Positions 8,928-16,838 of a stretch of DNA of 26,631 nt are shown here, piece after piece. Under the pieces are notes generated by a model. The model made no database searches, was not told where the DNA came from, and saw only the letters and a list, made by a program, of their open reading frames with translations. A program made the position numbers and the translations under genes. Each line of letters opens with the position of its first letter. Within the stretch, counting starts at the first letter, position 1. This stretch comes from Clostridiales bacterium UBA3277 (GTDB lineage: Bacteria > Bacillota > Clostridia > Oscillospirales > Oscillospiraceae). The stretch lies in NCBI GenBank assembly GCA_002362145.1, contig DETX01000041.1, positions 1-26,631 of the forward strand, in the 5' to 3' direction.

Positions 8928-9977
8928 TTAGTTGCAGCGGACGATGCAGCTGACTTCCTGGTCGCCGTACTTGGCGGTGATGGATGTGGTTCCCTTTTTC
9001 AGGGCCTTGACGTTGCCCTCGGCATCCACAGAGGCAATATTGGGGTGCTCCGAGCTCCACTGGACCGCGTTCTGCTCCAGCTTGCAGTTGAGCAAAAGCT
9101 GGAATTCATAGTGAACGCCCAGGCTGATGTCCGTTTTCTTGAGCTTCAGCTTTACGTCTGGATTGGTAGTGGGAGCGGTGGTGGCCTCAGTGGCTTCCGT
9201 GGCGTCGGTATTGCCGCCTTCGGTGGCAGCGGTGGTCTCACCCTCGGTGGGGGCGGTGGTCTCTTCCTCGATGGTGACGGTCACGGGGCAGATCTCCTCC
9301 TGGCTGCCGCAGGTAATGTGAATCTCCGTTGTGCCCTGGCCCACGGCCGTCACAAGACCCGTCTCGTCCACGGTGGCGACGCTCTCGTCGGCAGAGCGGA
9401 AGGTAATCTTGTCGGTGGTGTTCTCAGGCTGGGCAAACACGTTGATGGCGTGCAGGCCGCCGACGCTGTAGAGCTTGGCCTCTCCGCTGAGGAGCACCAG
9501 ATTCTGGCAGGGAATCTCCTCGGTCTTGGCGGCCTCAGAGGTCTCCGGCTGGGTGGACTTCGCGGAGGAATCCCCGCCCTTCATGCCCGGCAGGAAGTAC
9601 CGGACGAACAGGAAGCCCGCCGACAGCAGCAGCACCGCGATCAGGGCCGTCAGCAGAATCACCACGCCGGTGTTGTGCCGGGGCTCCTCATCGTAGGGCT
9701 CTTCGTCGTCCATGGGCTCCTCCCGCTTGGGCGCGGAGGCCTGGTTTCCGGCCGCTCCCGTCTTGGGGGGATTGACTTCGTCGAAGTCAAAAATTTCCTT
9801 GCGCTTCTTGGCGGGAGAGAAGTGACCGCCCCGGCCCTTGGGCTCGTCGGTAATCTCATCGGTGAGCTCGCCGCCCAGCAGGGCAGCCGCGTCGTCCCGG
9901 GTGCAGCCGCAGATGGGGCAGCACTTTGCCGTATCGGGATAGGTCGTCCCGCAGATGTCGCAGATAATCTTACTCAT
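8928..9977 (-). CDS. Zinc-ribbon, single-pass membrane protein with two BIG2 (Ig-like) domains
   Basis: The 349-residue product has, in order: a zinc ribbon (C6-x2-C9 and C20-x2-C23); a charged cytoplasmic linker with a KKRKEIFDFDEVN patch; one transmembrane helix (about 105-128); a BIG2-like domain (about 158-237, with the ATVDETGLVTAVGQGTTEI pattern); a Thr/Glu/Ala-rich spacer (238-273); and a second BIG2-like domain (274-347, ASVDAEGNVKALKKGTTSI). The likely topology is zinc ribbon inside, Ig-like domains outside. The start at 9977 has a perfect AGGAGG site. It is divergent from the kinase-like gene with the same inside-TM-outside layout, so a shared envelope role is possible. No function is established. 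Confidence 0.85.
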   Translation of the reverse strand: MSKIICDICGTTYPDTAKCCPICGCTRDDAAALLGGELTDEITDEPKGRGGHFSPAKKRKEIFDFDEVNPPKTGAAGNQASAPKREEPMDDEEPYDEEPRHNTGVVILLTALIAVLLLSAGFLFVRYFLPGMKGGDSSAKSTQPETSEAAKTEEIPCQNLVLLSGEAKLYSVGGLHAINVFAQPENTTDKITFRSADESVATVDETGLVTAVGQGTTEIHITCGSQEEICPVTVTIEEETTAPTEGETTAATEGGNTDATEATEATTAPTTNPDVKLKLKKTDISLGVHYEFQLLLNCKLEQNAVQWSSEHPNIASVDAEGNVKALKKGTTSITAKYGDQEVSCIVRCN

Positions 9978-10024
9978 ATCGTTACCTCCTATCGGATAAC
10001 TTTAATGTTCCAGTAGATTTTGAC

Positions 10025-10053
10025 ATTATACCACACCTTACAAAAGATTACAA
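10025..10053 (-). promoter_or_regulatory. Promoter for the zinc-ribbon/BIG2 gene
   Basis: Minus strand: TTGTAA, 17 nt, TATAAT (perfect -10, 4/6 at -35), about 47 nt before the start codon. It sits back to back with the candidate promoter of the divergent kinase-like gene. Confidence 0.65.
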
Positions 10054-10063
10054 CTATAAAGTA

Positions 10064-10092
10064 TTGCTTTTTTTCTTTTTTTCATATATGAT
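10064..10092 (+). promoter_or_regulatory. Candidate promoter for the kinase-like gene
   Basis: TTGCTT, 17 nt, TATGAT (5/6 at -10, 3/6 at -35), followed 25 nt later by the TTG start codon. The spacer is mostly T. Confidence 0.5.
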
Positions 10093-10117
10093 ATAGGGGT
10101 TAAAGGAGGCGATCGAA

Positions 10118-12973
10118 TTGTCCGACCCCAAACTAATCTCTCCTCTTTTGGATGGCTTTGCCATGGGAACGCCCATTTCCGACCACAATGGCATCCGCTG
10201 CTGCCCAGCCATCCGGGAAAATTCCGACAAGAAATACATCGTAAAAATCGTCAGCATTCCCGCCACCCAGGCCCAGATGGACGCTCTGCTTCTGGCAGGG
10301 GCCTACCGGGACCCTGCCGACGCCATGGAATACTACCGCCAGACCGGCGAAGAGCTGATGAAAGAGGCGGAGCTTCTCAAGTCCCTTTCCAAGCTCGACG
10401 GCTTTGTGGGCTACGAAAACTGGCAGATGGAGCCCATTATGAAGCAGCGCCTGGGCTACGAAGTCTATCTGGTCAGCGCTTACCGGCGCTCCCTGGATAA
10501 ATATGTGCGGCGAAATCCCGTGACCCATTTGGAGGCCATGAACATGGCCCTGGATCTGTGCGCGGCCCTGGCAACCTGCCGCCAGGCCGGGGCGCTGTAT
10601 GTGGATCTGAAGCCCACCAATGTGTTTATTTCCGACAAGAAGCAGTTCCGCATCGGCGATCTGGGCTTTATCCGGATGGACGCGCTGAGCTACACCGCTC
10701 TGCCGGACAAGTACCGCAGCTCCTATACCCCTCCGGAGTTGGAGGACCCCATGGCCTCCGTGAATCTGACTGTGGACACCTACGCTCTGGGTATGATCCT
10801 GTACCAGCTGTACAATGAGGGGCACCTTCCGCCAAGGACGCTGCCGGAGGGCGAGGCGCTTCCCTCCCCGGTCAACGCCGATTACGAGCTGGCCGCCATC
10901 ATTTTAAAAGCCATCGACTTTGACCCCGCAAAACGCTGGCAGGACCCCAAGGAGCTGGCCAAGGCCCTTGTGAGCTACCGGCAGAAAAACGTGGTCAACG
11001 ATGTGCCAATCGTACCCTATGTGCCTCTGGAAATAAACACCGAGGACGTGGCCATCCCCCAGGAGACGGCGGAGGCCCCGGCGGAGGCGGCAGAGACGGA
11101 AGCGGCAGAGGCAGGCGGGGAGGAGGTCCCGGCCTCTGATGCAGAAGCGGCCCCGGTGGAGGACGAGACCCTGCCCGGGGATGCCGACGCCGAGACCCTG
11201 ATGCCCCACGAAATGTCTGATGAGCTGTCCAAAATTCTCTCCAAGGCCGATGATCTCATCTCCCACAAAGCCCCGGAGGGCGTGGTGATCCCCGAGGTTC
11301 CCGAACCCCCGGACCCCTTCGCCTTTGCCAAGGAGGATGAGATCGACGAGACCGAGCTGCCAATGGACCCCGTCATGGAGGAGGCCCGGGTGGAGCCCAA
11401 GCCCAAACGCTCCCGGAATTTCGCTTCCAACGTCCGGCAGCAGCGGCTGCAAAAGGCCCTTGCCACCATCGCGTCGGTGCTGGGGGTGCTGCTGCTGGTC
11501 TTTGTGGGTTACTGGTACTACAAATTCCAATACTTACAGACCATCGACGACATGACCGTCCTGGGGGACCGGAGCCAGCTCATTGTCTCCGTCCGGACCA
11601 GTGCCGATCCGGCGCTGATCACCGTCACCTGCTCGGACAATTTGGGACAGGCCTGGAGCCAGCCCCTTTCTGACGGCCAGGCGGTATTCACCGGATTGCA
11701 GAGCGACACCATGTATACCGTGCGGCTGGAAATCTCCGGCTTTCACGGTCTCACCGGCAAGACCAGCGATATTTACACCACCGACTCCACCACCAACATC
11801 ACCGCCTTCCATGTGGTCACCGGTTCCGAGGACGGCTCCGCCGTCGTAACCTTCACCGTGGACGGGGATGAGCCGGATACCTGGATTCTCACCGCCGTCG
11901 CCGAGGACGAGGAGCAGAAGGTCTACACCTTCTCCGGACACACCGTCAACATTGACGGCCTGGCCATCGGCAAGATCTACAACCTCACGCTGTCGGCGGC
12001 CAACGGCATGGCCCTGAGCGGGCAGTTCTCCGACCAGTTCATGGCCTCCCGGCTGATCCTTGCCCAGGATCTGACCATCACCTCCACCGGCGAGGGGGAG
12101 ATGACCGTTCACTGGACCGCCCCCGGCGACGTGGTAGTGAATCTCTGGTCGGTCCGGTGCTACAGCAATAACGGCTACGAGGAGCAGCGCACCGTCTCCG
12201 AGACGGAGGTGCTCTTCACCGGCGTGGACCCCACTGCCAGCTACACCGTGGAGGTCACCGCTGAGGGCATGACCCAGCCCGCCCGGACCAGCATCACCGC
12301 CAACCCCGTGAACATCACCGCCTTCCATGCCGACGAGGGCGAGGGGGCCGATCTGAAGCTGACCTGGGACTACACCGGCACCGCCCCCGAGGGCGGCTGG
12401 CTGCTGATGTACACCGTGGACGGCAGCGCCGTGTCCAACGTTCTCAAATGCGAGGAGGCTGCCGCCACCATCACCCCCAGAATCCCCGGGGCGAAATATC
12501 AGGTGACCGTCCAGGCAGCGGACACCACCTCCATCTTCGGCAATGTGTTCTCCTACACCAGCCCCAAGGCCGGGTCCTTCTCCGAAGGGGGGCTGGACGC
12601 CCAGTACATCACCTGCAGCCTGCTGAAAACCCCCGAGGAAGAGAATTGGACCTTTGACAAGGTGGGCAAGGATGCCCTGACCACCGAATTTAGCCAGGGA
12701 GACCCCATTTCCATCGTTCTCCACGGGGAAAAGAATTTTGACCTTCCCGACACGGAGCTGGAAATTCTCTACGTCATCCGCGATGTCCACGGCAACGCCC
12801 TGCCGGAGCTGGCCTCCCAGGCAAAGACCACCTGGAAGGATCTGTGGTTCGACGGCGACTACCACTACGGAGAGCTGAATCTGCCCACCGTGCCGGACAG
12901 CGCCGGAAACTATGTGCTGACCATCTACTTTAACGGCGGTGAGGTTGTCTCTTCTGAGTTCAGCGTTTCTTAA
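10118..12973 (+). CDS. Transmembrane Ser/Thr protein-kinase-like protein with FN3-like ectodomain
   Basis: The 951-residue product has an N-terminal kinase fold (about 10-290): K43 in YIVKIV, catalytic loop YVDLKPTN (D163, K165, N168), metal-binding DLG (D181), PPE (205-207), DTYALG (D220) and a late Arg (R273). The Gly-rich loop is not canonical and HRD is YVD, so activity is likely but unproven. A Glu/Ala-rich linker (about 300-440) leads to one transmembrane helix (about 449-468), about four FN3-like repeats (each closing with a Y-x-V/L-x-V/L strand), and a C-terminal beta-rich domain. The layout recalls PknB/PrkC-type sensor kinases but with FN3 instead of PASTA repeats. Start is TTG at 10118 behind AAAGGAGG (8-nt gap). 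No phosphatase gene is adjacent. Confidence 0.85.
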   Translation: MSDPKLISPLLDGFAMGTPISDHNGIRCCPAIRENSDKKYIVKIVSIPATQAQMDALLLAGAYRDPADAMEYYRQTGEELMKEAELLKSLSKLDGFVGYENWQMEPIMKQRLGYEVYLVSAYRRSLDKYVRRNPVTHLEAMNMALDLCAALATCRQAGALYVDLKPTNVFISDKKQFRIGDLGFIRMDALSYTALPDKYRSSYTPPELEDPMASVNLTVDTYALGMILYQLYNEGHLPPRTLPEGEALPSPVNADYELAAIILKAIDFDPAKRWQDPKELAKALVSYRQKNVVNDVPIVPYVPLEINTEDVAIPQETAEAPAEAAETEAAEAGGEEVPASDAEAAPVEDETLPGDADAETLMPHEMSDELSKILSKADDLISHKAPEGVVIPEVPEPPDPFAFAKEDEIDETELPMDPVMEEARVEPKPKRSRNFASNVRQQRLQKALATIASVLGVLLLVFVGYWYYKFQYLQTIDDMTVLGDRSQLIVSVRTSADPALITVTCSDNLGQAWSQPLSDGQAVFTGLQSDTMYTVRLEISGFHGLTGKTSDIYTTDSTTNITAFHVVTGSEDGSAVVTFTVDGDEPDTWILTAVAEDEEQKVYTFSGHTVNIDGLAIGKIYNLTLSAANGMALSGQFSDQFMASRLILAQDLTITSTGEGEMTVHWTAPGDVVVNLWSVRCYSNNGYEEQRTVSETEVLFTGVDPTASYTVEVTAEGMTQPARTSITANPVNITAFHADEGEGADLKLTWDYTGTAPEGGWLLMYTVDGSAVSNVLKCEEAAATITPRIPGAKYQVTVQAADTTSIFGNVFSYTSPKAGSFSEGGLDAQYITCSLLKTPEEENWTFDKVGKDALTTEFSQGDPISIVLHGEKNFDLPDTELEILYVIRDVHGNALPELASQAKTTWKDLWFDGDYHYGELNLPTVPDSAGNYVLTIYFNGGEVVSSEFSVS

Positions 12974-12982
12974 GATTTTCTT

Positions 12983-13022
12983 ACAAGGCAGCCCTGTTTC
13001 CAGGGCTGCCTTGTGGCTTTTT
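12983..13022 (+). terminator. Intrinsic terminator after the kinase-like gene
   Basis: A perfect 14-bp stem (ACAAGGCAGCCCTG / CAGGGCTGCCTTGT, TTTC loop), then GGCTTTTT. It begins 10 nt after the stop codon. Confidence 0.92.
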
Positions 13023-13075
13023 ACAAATTTATTGGGAGATCTCCCGGCGGGAATTATGCGTTTATCTGATTTTGG

Positions 13076-13095
13076 GGAAATGTTCACACATTTCC
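13076..13095. promoter_or_regulatory. Palindrome, candidate operator upstream of the PLC-like gene
   Basis: A perfect inverted repeat with 8-bp arms, GGAAATGT and ACATTTCC, around TCAC. It lies just upstream of the extended -10 at 13105-13113, over the place where a -35 would be. This position fits a repressor or activator site rather than an RNA hairpin. No regulator is identified. Confidence 0.45.
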
Positions 13096-13104
13096 GTAAA
13101 TCTA

Positions 13105-13113
13105 TGCTATACT
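13105..13113 (+). promoter_or_regulatory. Extended -10 promoter of the PLC-like/VanZ operon
   Basis: TGCTATACT is an extended -10 (TGn + TATACT). The nearest -35-like hexamer, TTCACA at 13083, has a 19-nt spacer, which is long. The start codon follows about 33 nt downstream. Confidence 0.6.
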
Positions 13114-13146
13114 CTTTCTGGACTCAAACAGAAAGGAGCTTTTTCT

Positions 13147-13698
13147 ATGCGTGGAAAAAGTCATATGTGCCTTGGCAGCTACCTGGCCGAGCATTATCTG
13201 ACGGACGTTCCCAAGGTTTATATCAGAGCCTTTCTCATCGGCTGCATCGAGCCCGACCGCAATCCCGCCACCTATCTCAAGGGCTCTTTCCGGAATCAGT
13301 GGCTTCGCGGCCACAACTATCTCAATGCCCGGCGGTACATGGCCCGGATCTCCCAGCGCCTGGAGCGCAAGGAGAGCTGGCACATCTGGGACTACTACAC
13401 CCTGGGAAAGCTCATTCACTACACCACCGACGCCTTTACTTACGCCCACAACGACAGCTTCCCCACAGATCTGGACGAGCACTGTCAGTATGAGGCAGAG
13501 CTTCAGGACCATTTCCTGGAATATATGCGGCAGGACCCCAAGGTCAATCCCACCTGCGCCCGCAGCATCATGGCGGCCATCCGCCGCTACCACAGCGAAT
13601 ACGACAAGCAGCCCTCCAACATCTACACCGATACCCGCTTTGCCATCACCGCCTGCTGCTGCGTTTTGGCCATGCTCTTTACAAAGCCCATTTTGTGA
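13147..13698 (+). CDS. Zinc-dependent phospholipase C family protein
   Basis: The 183-residue protein carries the metal-ligand pattern of the Bacillus cereus PC-PLC/S1-P1 nuclease fold: H6, D37, H56, then H91-x3-D95-x5-H101 and H112-x3-E116. These spacings match the three-zinc site of the family. There is no signal peptide, so unlike the secreted toxin-type enzymes this protein is probably cytoplasmic; the substrate is unknown. The ATG at 13147 follows AAAGGAG with an 8-nt gap and begins MRGKSHMCLG; the frame is open upstream but without a site. It is 13 nt upstream of a VanZ-family gene and shares its transcript. Confidence 0.85.
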   Translation: MRGKSHMCLGSYLAEHYLTDVPKVYIRAFLIGCIEPDRNPATYLKGSFRNQWLRGHNYLNARRYMARISQRLERKESWHIWDYYTLGKLIHYTTDAFTYAHNDSFPTDLDEHCQYEAELQDHFLEYMRQDPKVNPTCARSIMAAIRRYHSEYDKQPSNIYTDTRFAITACCCVLAMLFTKPIL

Positions 13699-13711
13699 GG
13701 TGTCCGCGGTG

Positions 13712-14296
13712 ATGCAAATGGTTTTCTTCTCGCTGGACGCCCTGGCGGCGGCAGTCATCTTTCTGCCGATCTTCTGGTGGCTGAACCGGCGGCGGTTTCA
13801 TAATTTCAAAAAAACGGTCTGGTATTTTATCATGGCCGTTTATTTTTCGGGCGTCTACGCCGCAGTGGGGCTGCCGGATATCCGCTATATCCGGCTGGAC
13901 TTTAACATCAACCTCATTCCCTTTGCCTATATGTTCTCCGCCTACCGCTCCTCTTTGTTAAATGTCCTGCTGTTCGTGCCCCTGGGCTTTTTCCTGACGA
14001 TGCTGTGGGAGAAATTCGGGAAGCTGGGCTGGACGGTGCTCTTTGGCTTCTGCACCTCATTGTGCATTGAGCTGCTGCAGCTTTTTACCTTCCGGGCCAC
14101 GGATGTCAACGATCTGATCACCAACACCGTGGGGACGATGGCGGGCTGGTGCGTGGGCAGGCTGCTGCTCCGGCTTTTTCCCGGGCAGACACCGGAGAAA
14201 GACACTGAAAACGCCTTTCTCGTCTGCGGCGTCAGTTTTTTTGTCATGTTCTTTTTGCAGCCCTTCCTGGCGGATCTGGTTTTCCCCTTCCTGTGA
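13712..14296 (+). CDS. VanZ family membrane protein
   Basis: A 194-residue protein with five or six hydrophobic segments. The block DFNINLIPF, then NVLLFVPLGFFL, and the RATDVNDLITNTVGTMAGW segment are the VanZ-like signature. VanZ confers low-level teicoplanin resistance in Tn1546, but most chromosomal relatives have no known role. A GTG at 13709 is an equally possible start (GAGG 8 nt upstream); the ATG at 13712 directly follows it. It is co-transcribed with the PLC-like gene, which may point to a lipid or envelope role. Confidence 0.85.
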   Translation: MQMVFFSLDALAAAVIFLPIFWWLNRRRFHNFKKTVWYFIMAVYFSGVYAAVGLPDIRYIRLDFNINLIPFAYMFSAYRSSLLNVLLFVPLGFFLTMLWEKFGKLGWTVLFGFCTSLCIELLQLFTFRATDVNDLITNTVGTMAGWCVGRLLLRLFPGQTPEKDTENAFLVCGVSFFVMFFLQPFLADLVFPFL

Positions 14297-14341
14297 TTTT
14301 TTATCATCACCACCGGCACGGCCGATGGGTTTCTTTCCGCG

Positions 14342-14378
14342 GAAATGTCCCGGTATCCTTGCGATACCGGGACATTTC
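14342..14378. terminator. Hairpin between convergent VanZ and pcrA genes
   Basis: A perfect 16-bp stem (arms 14342-14357 and 14363-14378, core AATGTCCCGGTATC) with a 5-nt loop. It ends one base before the pcrA stop codon and lies 45 nt after the VanZ stop. The T-tract is short on both strands, but the position between convergent genes fits a bidirectional terminator. Confidence 0.65.
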
Positions 14379-16520
14379 TTAGTCGATATAGGTAAGTTTG
14401 GCCGATGGGCCGAAGGTTCTGGGGGTGACCACGGTCTCGAACTGGACAATGACCCCCTCCTGGTCTCTGGGGATTCCGATGACCTTGCCCTCGCCGAAAA
14501 CCGGATGGAGAACCCGCTTGCCCACCAGCTCGCTGGTCTGGGCCGGGCGGTCGGAAGGGTCCTCGGTTCTGCGGATCTCGGCCAGCGCCCGCTCTTCCAG
14601 GTCCGGGTCCAGGGGGACGGCATAGTCCACGTTTTCCTTTTCGGCATTGAACAAAAAACGGCTGGGATAGCGGAAGGAGCCGTCGTAGTTGGTGCCGGCG
14701 GCGTCGGACAGGAACAGCCGGTCCCGGGCCCGGGTGAAGGCCACATAGCACAGCCGCCGCTCCTCCTCTAATTTTTCCCGGGTGTTGGCCCGCTTGCCGG
14801 GGAAAATGCCCTCGGACATTCCGCACAGAAACACCACCGGAAATTCCAGGCCCTTGGCCGCGTGGATGGTCATCAGCTTCACCGCCTGGGCCCGCTCTGT
14901 CTGGTCCATGTTGGTGAACAGGGCGGCATGGTCCAGGTAATTTCCCAGGGTGACCTCCTCCCCTGCCTTGCGCTCAAAGTCGTAGATGGCCTGCTTCAGC
15001 TCCGCCAGGTTGTCTAAGCGCTCTTCCTCGCCGCAGGAGCGGAGCATATCCTCATAGCCGCTTTCGCCCAGGACTCCGGCCAGCAGATCCGTCAAGTCCA
15101 TCCCGTCGTAGATGGCCCGGTACTTTTCGATCATCCGGACATAGTCCCTGGCCCGGCACCGGCGGAACAGCTCTGTTTCCAGGTTTTGCAGCAGCGCGTC
15201 GTAGAGGCTGCACTGGTTCAGGGCGGCGAATTCCTTCAGCGCGGCGATCCGGGTGCGGCCCACCCCCCGGCGGGGCTCGTTGACGGTGCGCAGGAAGCTG
15301 ATGTCGTCCCCGGCGTAGATCATCCGCAGATAGCACAGCACATCCTTAATTTCCTTGCGCTTGTAAAACTCCACGCCGGAGTAGAGGATGTAGGGGATTT
15401 TATTGCGGATGAGGGATTCCTCCACCGCCCGGGACACATAGTGGGCACGGTAGAGAACCCCTATGGAGGAATAGGGCAATCCGGCCTCGTGGAGGGCTCG
15501 CATATTGGCGGTCATCCAATCGGCCTCCAGGGCGCCGGTCTTGGCGTGGAAATACAGGGGCTTCCGGTCGTCCGGGCGGACGGCGGTGAGCTGCTTTTTG
15601 AGCCGGTCCCGATTCTTATCGATGAGGGCGTTGGAGGCGGTGAGAATCTGGGGGGCTGAGCGGTAGTTGGTGTTTAAGTAGATGGTCTGGACATTTTCAT
15701 GGCGGCTGTCAAATTCCAGAATGAATTTTACGTCCGCGCCCCGCCAGGTATAGATGGTCTGGTCCGGGTCTCCCACCACAAACAGATTTTTATGATAGCC
15801 GGAGAGGATGTCCGCCAGGGCGTACTGGTCCTTGTCGATGTCCTGAAACTCGTCCACCATGATGTATTCCAGGCGCTGCTGCCATTTTTCCCGGGTGGGC
15901 CGGTCCTGCTCCAGGATATACAGAGCAAAGTACACCAGGTCATCAAAATCCAGGCCGTAGCACTTTCGCTGCTCGTAGAAATAGCGGTACATGACCTTAT
16001 CCTTGAGGGTAGTGGCCGAGGCGGCCAGGCCGCTGAGCTTTTCCGGGTCGCCGATCAGGGTCTTTACATACCCCCGGCCGCCCTTGCGCCAGCCGATGTA
16101 GTCCACCGCGTCCCGAATGGTCATGTCCCGGCTGGTGATCCCCAGGTCCTCAAACACCGTGCGCAGCATGGCCTCCTTGTCCTCCTCATCCAGGACGATG
16201 AAGGTGGTGGGATAGCGGACCACATGGCAGTCCTCTTTGAGAAGGCCCACGCAAAAGCCGTGGAAGGTGGTGATCCTGCCCAGGTCCCGGTCCGGAAGGC
16301 TCCTGCGGACCCGTTTTTTCATCTCGGCAGCGGCCTTGTTTGTAAAGGTGACGCAGAGGATATTGGCGGTGGAAATGCCAAGCTGGTCCACCAGGTACAT
16401 ATACCGGGCGGTGAGGGTCTTGGTCTTGCCGGAGCCGGCTCCGGCCACCACCCGGATGCACCCTTCCGTGGTGGTGGCGGCTTTGAGCTGCTCCGGGTTC
16501 AGGCTCTGCAAGTAGTCCAT
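14379..16520 (-). CDS. pcrA: ATP-dependent DNA helicase PcrA/UvrD
   Basis: PcrA is a 3'-5' superfamily 1A helicase used in nucleotide excision repair and in removing RecA filaments and stalled RNA polymerase. The 713-residue product shows the Q motif LNPEQLKA, Walker A AGAGSGKT (26-33), TFTNKAAAEM, VDEFQDID, GDPDQTIYTWRGAD, NYRS, MTIHAAKGLEFPVVF and YVAFTRARDRL. The C terminus has the small domain GKRVLHPVFGEGKVIGI...VIVQFE seen in PcrA, which binds RNA polymerase. The ATG at 16520 (MDYLQSLNPEQ) has AAAGGAA upstream; the frame is open another 85 codons without support. Monocistronic, divergent from the aro operon. Confidence 0.95.
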   Translation of the reverse strand: MDYLQSLNPEQLKAATTTEGCIRVVAGAGSGKTKTLTARYMYLVDQLGISTANILCVTFTNKAAAEMKKRVRRSLPDRDLGRITTFHGFCVGLLKEDCHVVRYPTTFIVLDEEDKEAMLRTVFEDLGITSRDMTIRDAVDYIGWRKGGRGYVKTLIGDPEKLSGLAASATTLKDKVMYRYFYEQRKCYGLDFDDLVYFALYILEQDRPTREKWQQRLEYIMVDEFQDIDKDQYALADILSGYHKNLFVVGDPDQTIYTWRGADVKFILEFDSRHENVQTIYLNTNYRSAPQILTASNALIDKNRDRLKKQLTAVRPDDRKPLYFHAKTGALEADWMTANMRALHEAGLPYSSIGVLYRAHYVSRAVEESLIRNKIPYILYSGVEFYKRKEIKDVLCYLRMIYAGDDISFLRTVNEPRRGVGRTRIAALKEFAALNQCSLYDALLQNLETELFRRCRARDYVRMIEKYRAIYDGMDLTDLLAGVLGESGYEDMLRSCGEEERLDNLAELKQAIYDFERKAGEEVTLGNYLDHAALFTNMDQTERAQAVKLMTIHAAKGLEFPVVFLCGMSEGIFPGKRANTREKLEEERRLCYVAFTRARDRLFLSDAAGTNYDGSFRYPSRFLFNAEKENVDYAVPLDPDLEERALAEIRRTEDPSDRPAQTSELVGKRVLHPVFGEGKVIGIPRDQEGVIVQFETVVTPRTFGPSAKLTYID

Positions 16521-16554
16521 GGCGGCGTTCCTTTCGTCTTTGCGATTTTTCTTT

Positions 16555-16563
16555 ATTGTAGCA
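16555..16563 (-). promoter_or_regulatory. Extended -10 promoter for pcrA
   Basis: Minus strand: TGCTACAAT (TGn + TACAAT), with a poor -35 (TTTTTA) at a 17-nt spacing. It lies 35 nt before the pcrA ATG. The gene-poor stretch 16521-16858 holds this promoter, the divergent aro promoter and the aro leader. Confidence 0.6.
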
Positions 16564-16635
16564 CAGCTTCGGTCCAATAAAAAGGGTACGATGAACAAAA
16601 ATCCAAATTGTTCCACCGGAAGCCTCAATTTTCTC

Positions 16636-16664
16636 TTGCAATCCACCGCCTCCCGTGCTATACT
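16636..16664 (+). promoter_or_regulatory. Promoter of the aromatic amino acid operon
   Basis: TTGCAA, exactly 17 nt, TATACT, with TGC just before the -10 (extended -10). This is the best plus-strand promoter in the window. The transcript should start near 16671, about 27 nt before the leader peptide ATG and 190 nt before aroF. Confidence 0.85.
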
Positions 16665-16697
16665 ATGGGCAGTTAATCCATCCCGGAGGAATCTTTC

Positions 16698-16757
16698 ATG
16701 ACCGTCAGCACTGCTTTCTTCTTTTATTCCTATTACTTTTTTATGAGGAAAAAGTAA
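16698..16757 (+). CDS. Aromatic leader peptide (pheL-like) of the aro operon
   Basis: An ORF of 19 codons, MTVSTAFFFYSYYFFMRKK, with a perfect GGAGGA ribosome binding site 7 nt upstream. Eight of nine consecutive codons (16716-16742) are Phe (five) or Tyr (three). There is no Trp codon, which matches an operon that contains tyrA and pheA but no trp gene. It resembles E. coli PheL in design, not in sequence. The peptide itself probably has no function; its translation senses charged tRNA-Phe and tRNA-Tyr. It is too short for gene callers and is likely unannotated. Confidence 0.85.
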   Translation: MTVSTAFFFYSYYFFMRKK

Positions 16758-16807
16758 TAGCGATTTGTGCTGCAAAGATTTTTCGGGAGCTTAAAAGGTA
16801 TTTTAAG

Positions 16808-16838
16808 ACGCCGCACGAATTGCCGTGCGGCGTTCTTT
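16808..16838 (+). terminator. Attenuator terminator upstream of aroF
   Basis: A perfect 10-bp GC-rich stem (ACGCCGCACG / CGTGCGGCGT) with a 6-nt loop, followed by TCTTTTATATTT. It lies 25 nt before the aroF start, between the leader peptide and the aroF ribosome binding site. Confidence 0.9.

Noticed and set aside
9160..9265. Possible tandem DNA repeat
   Set aside because: It is the low-complexity coding sequence for the Thr/Glu/Ala spacer between the two BIG2 domains; the units are not regular.
11534..13087. A 517-codon open frame on the minus strand opposite the kinase-like gene
   Set aside because: It is Gly/Val/His-rich with no recognisable domain, lies wholly antisense to a well-supported gene, and is explained by the GC-rich third positions of that gene.
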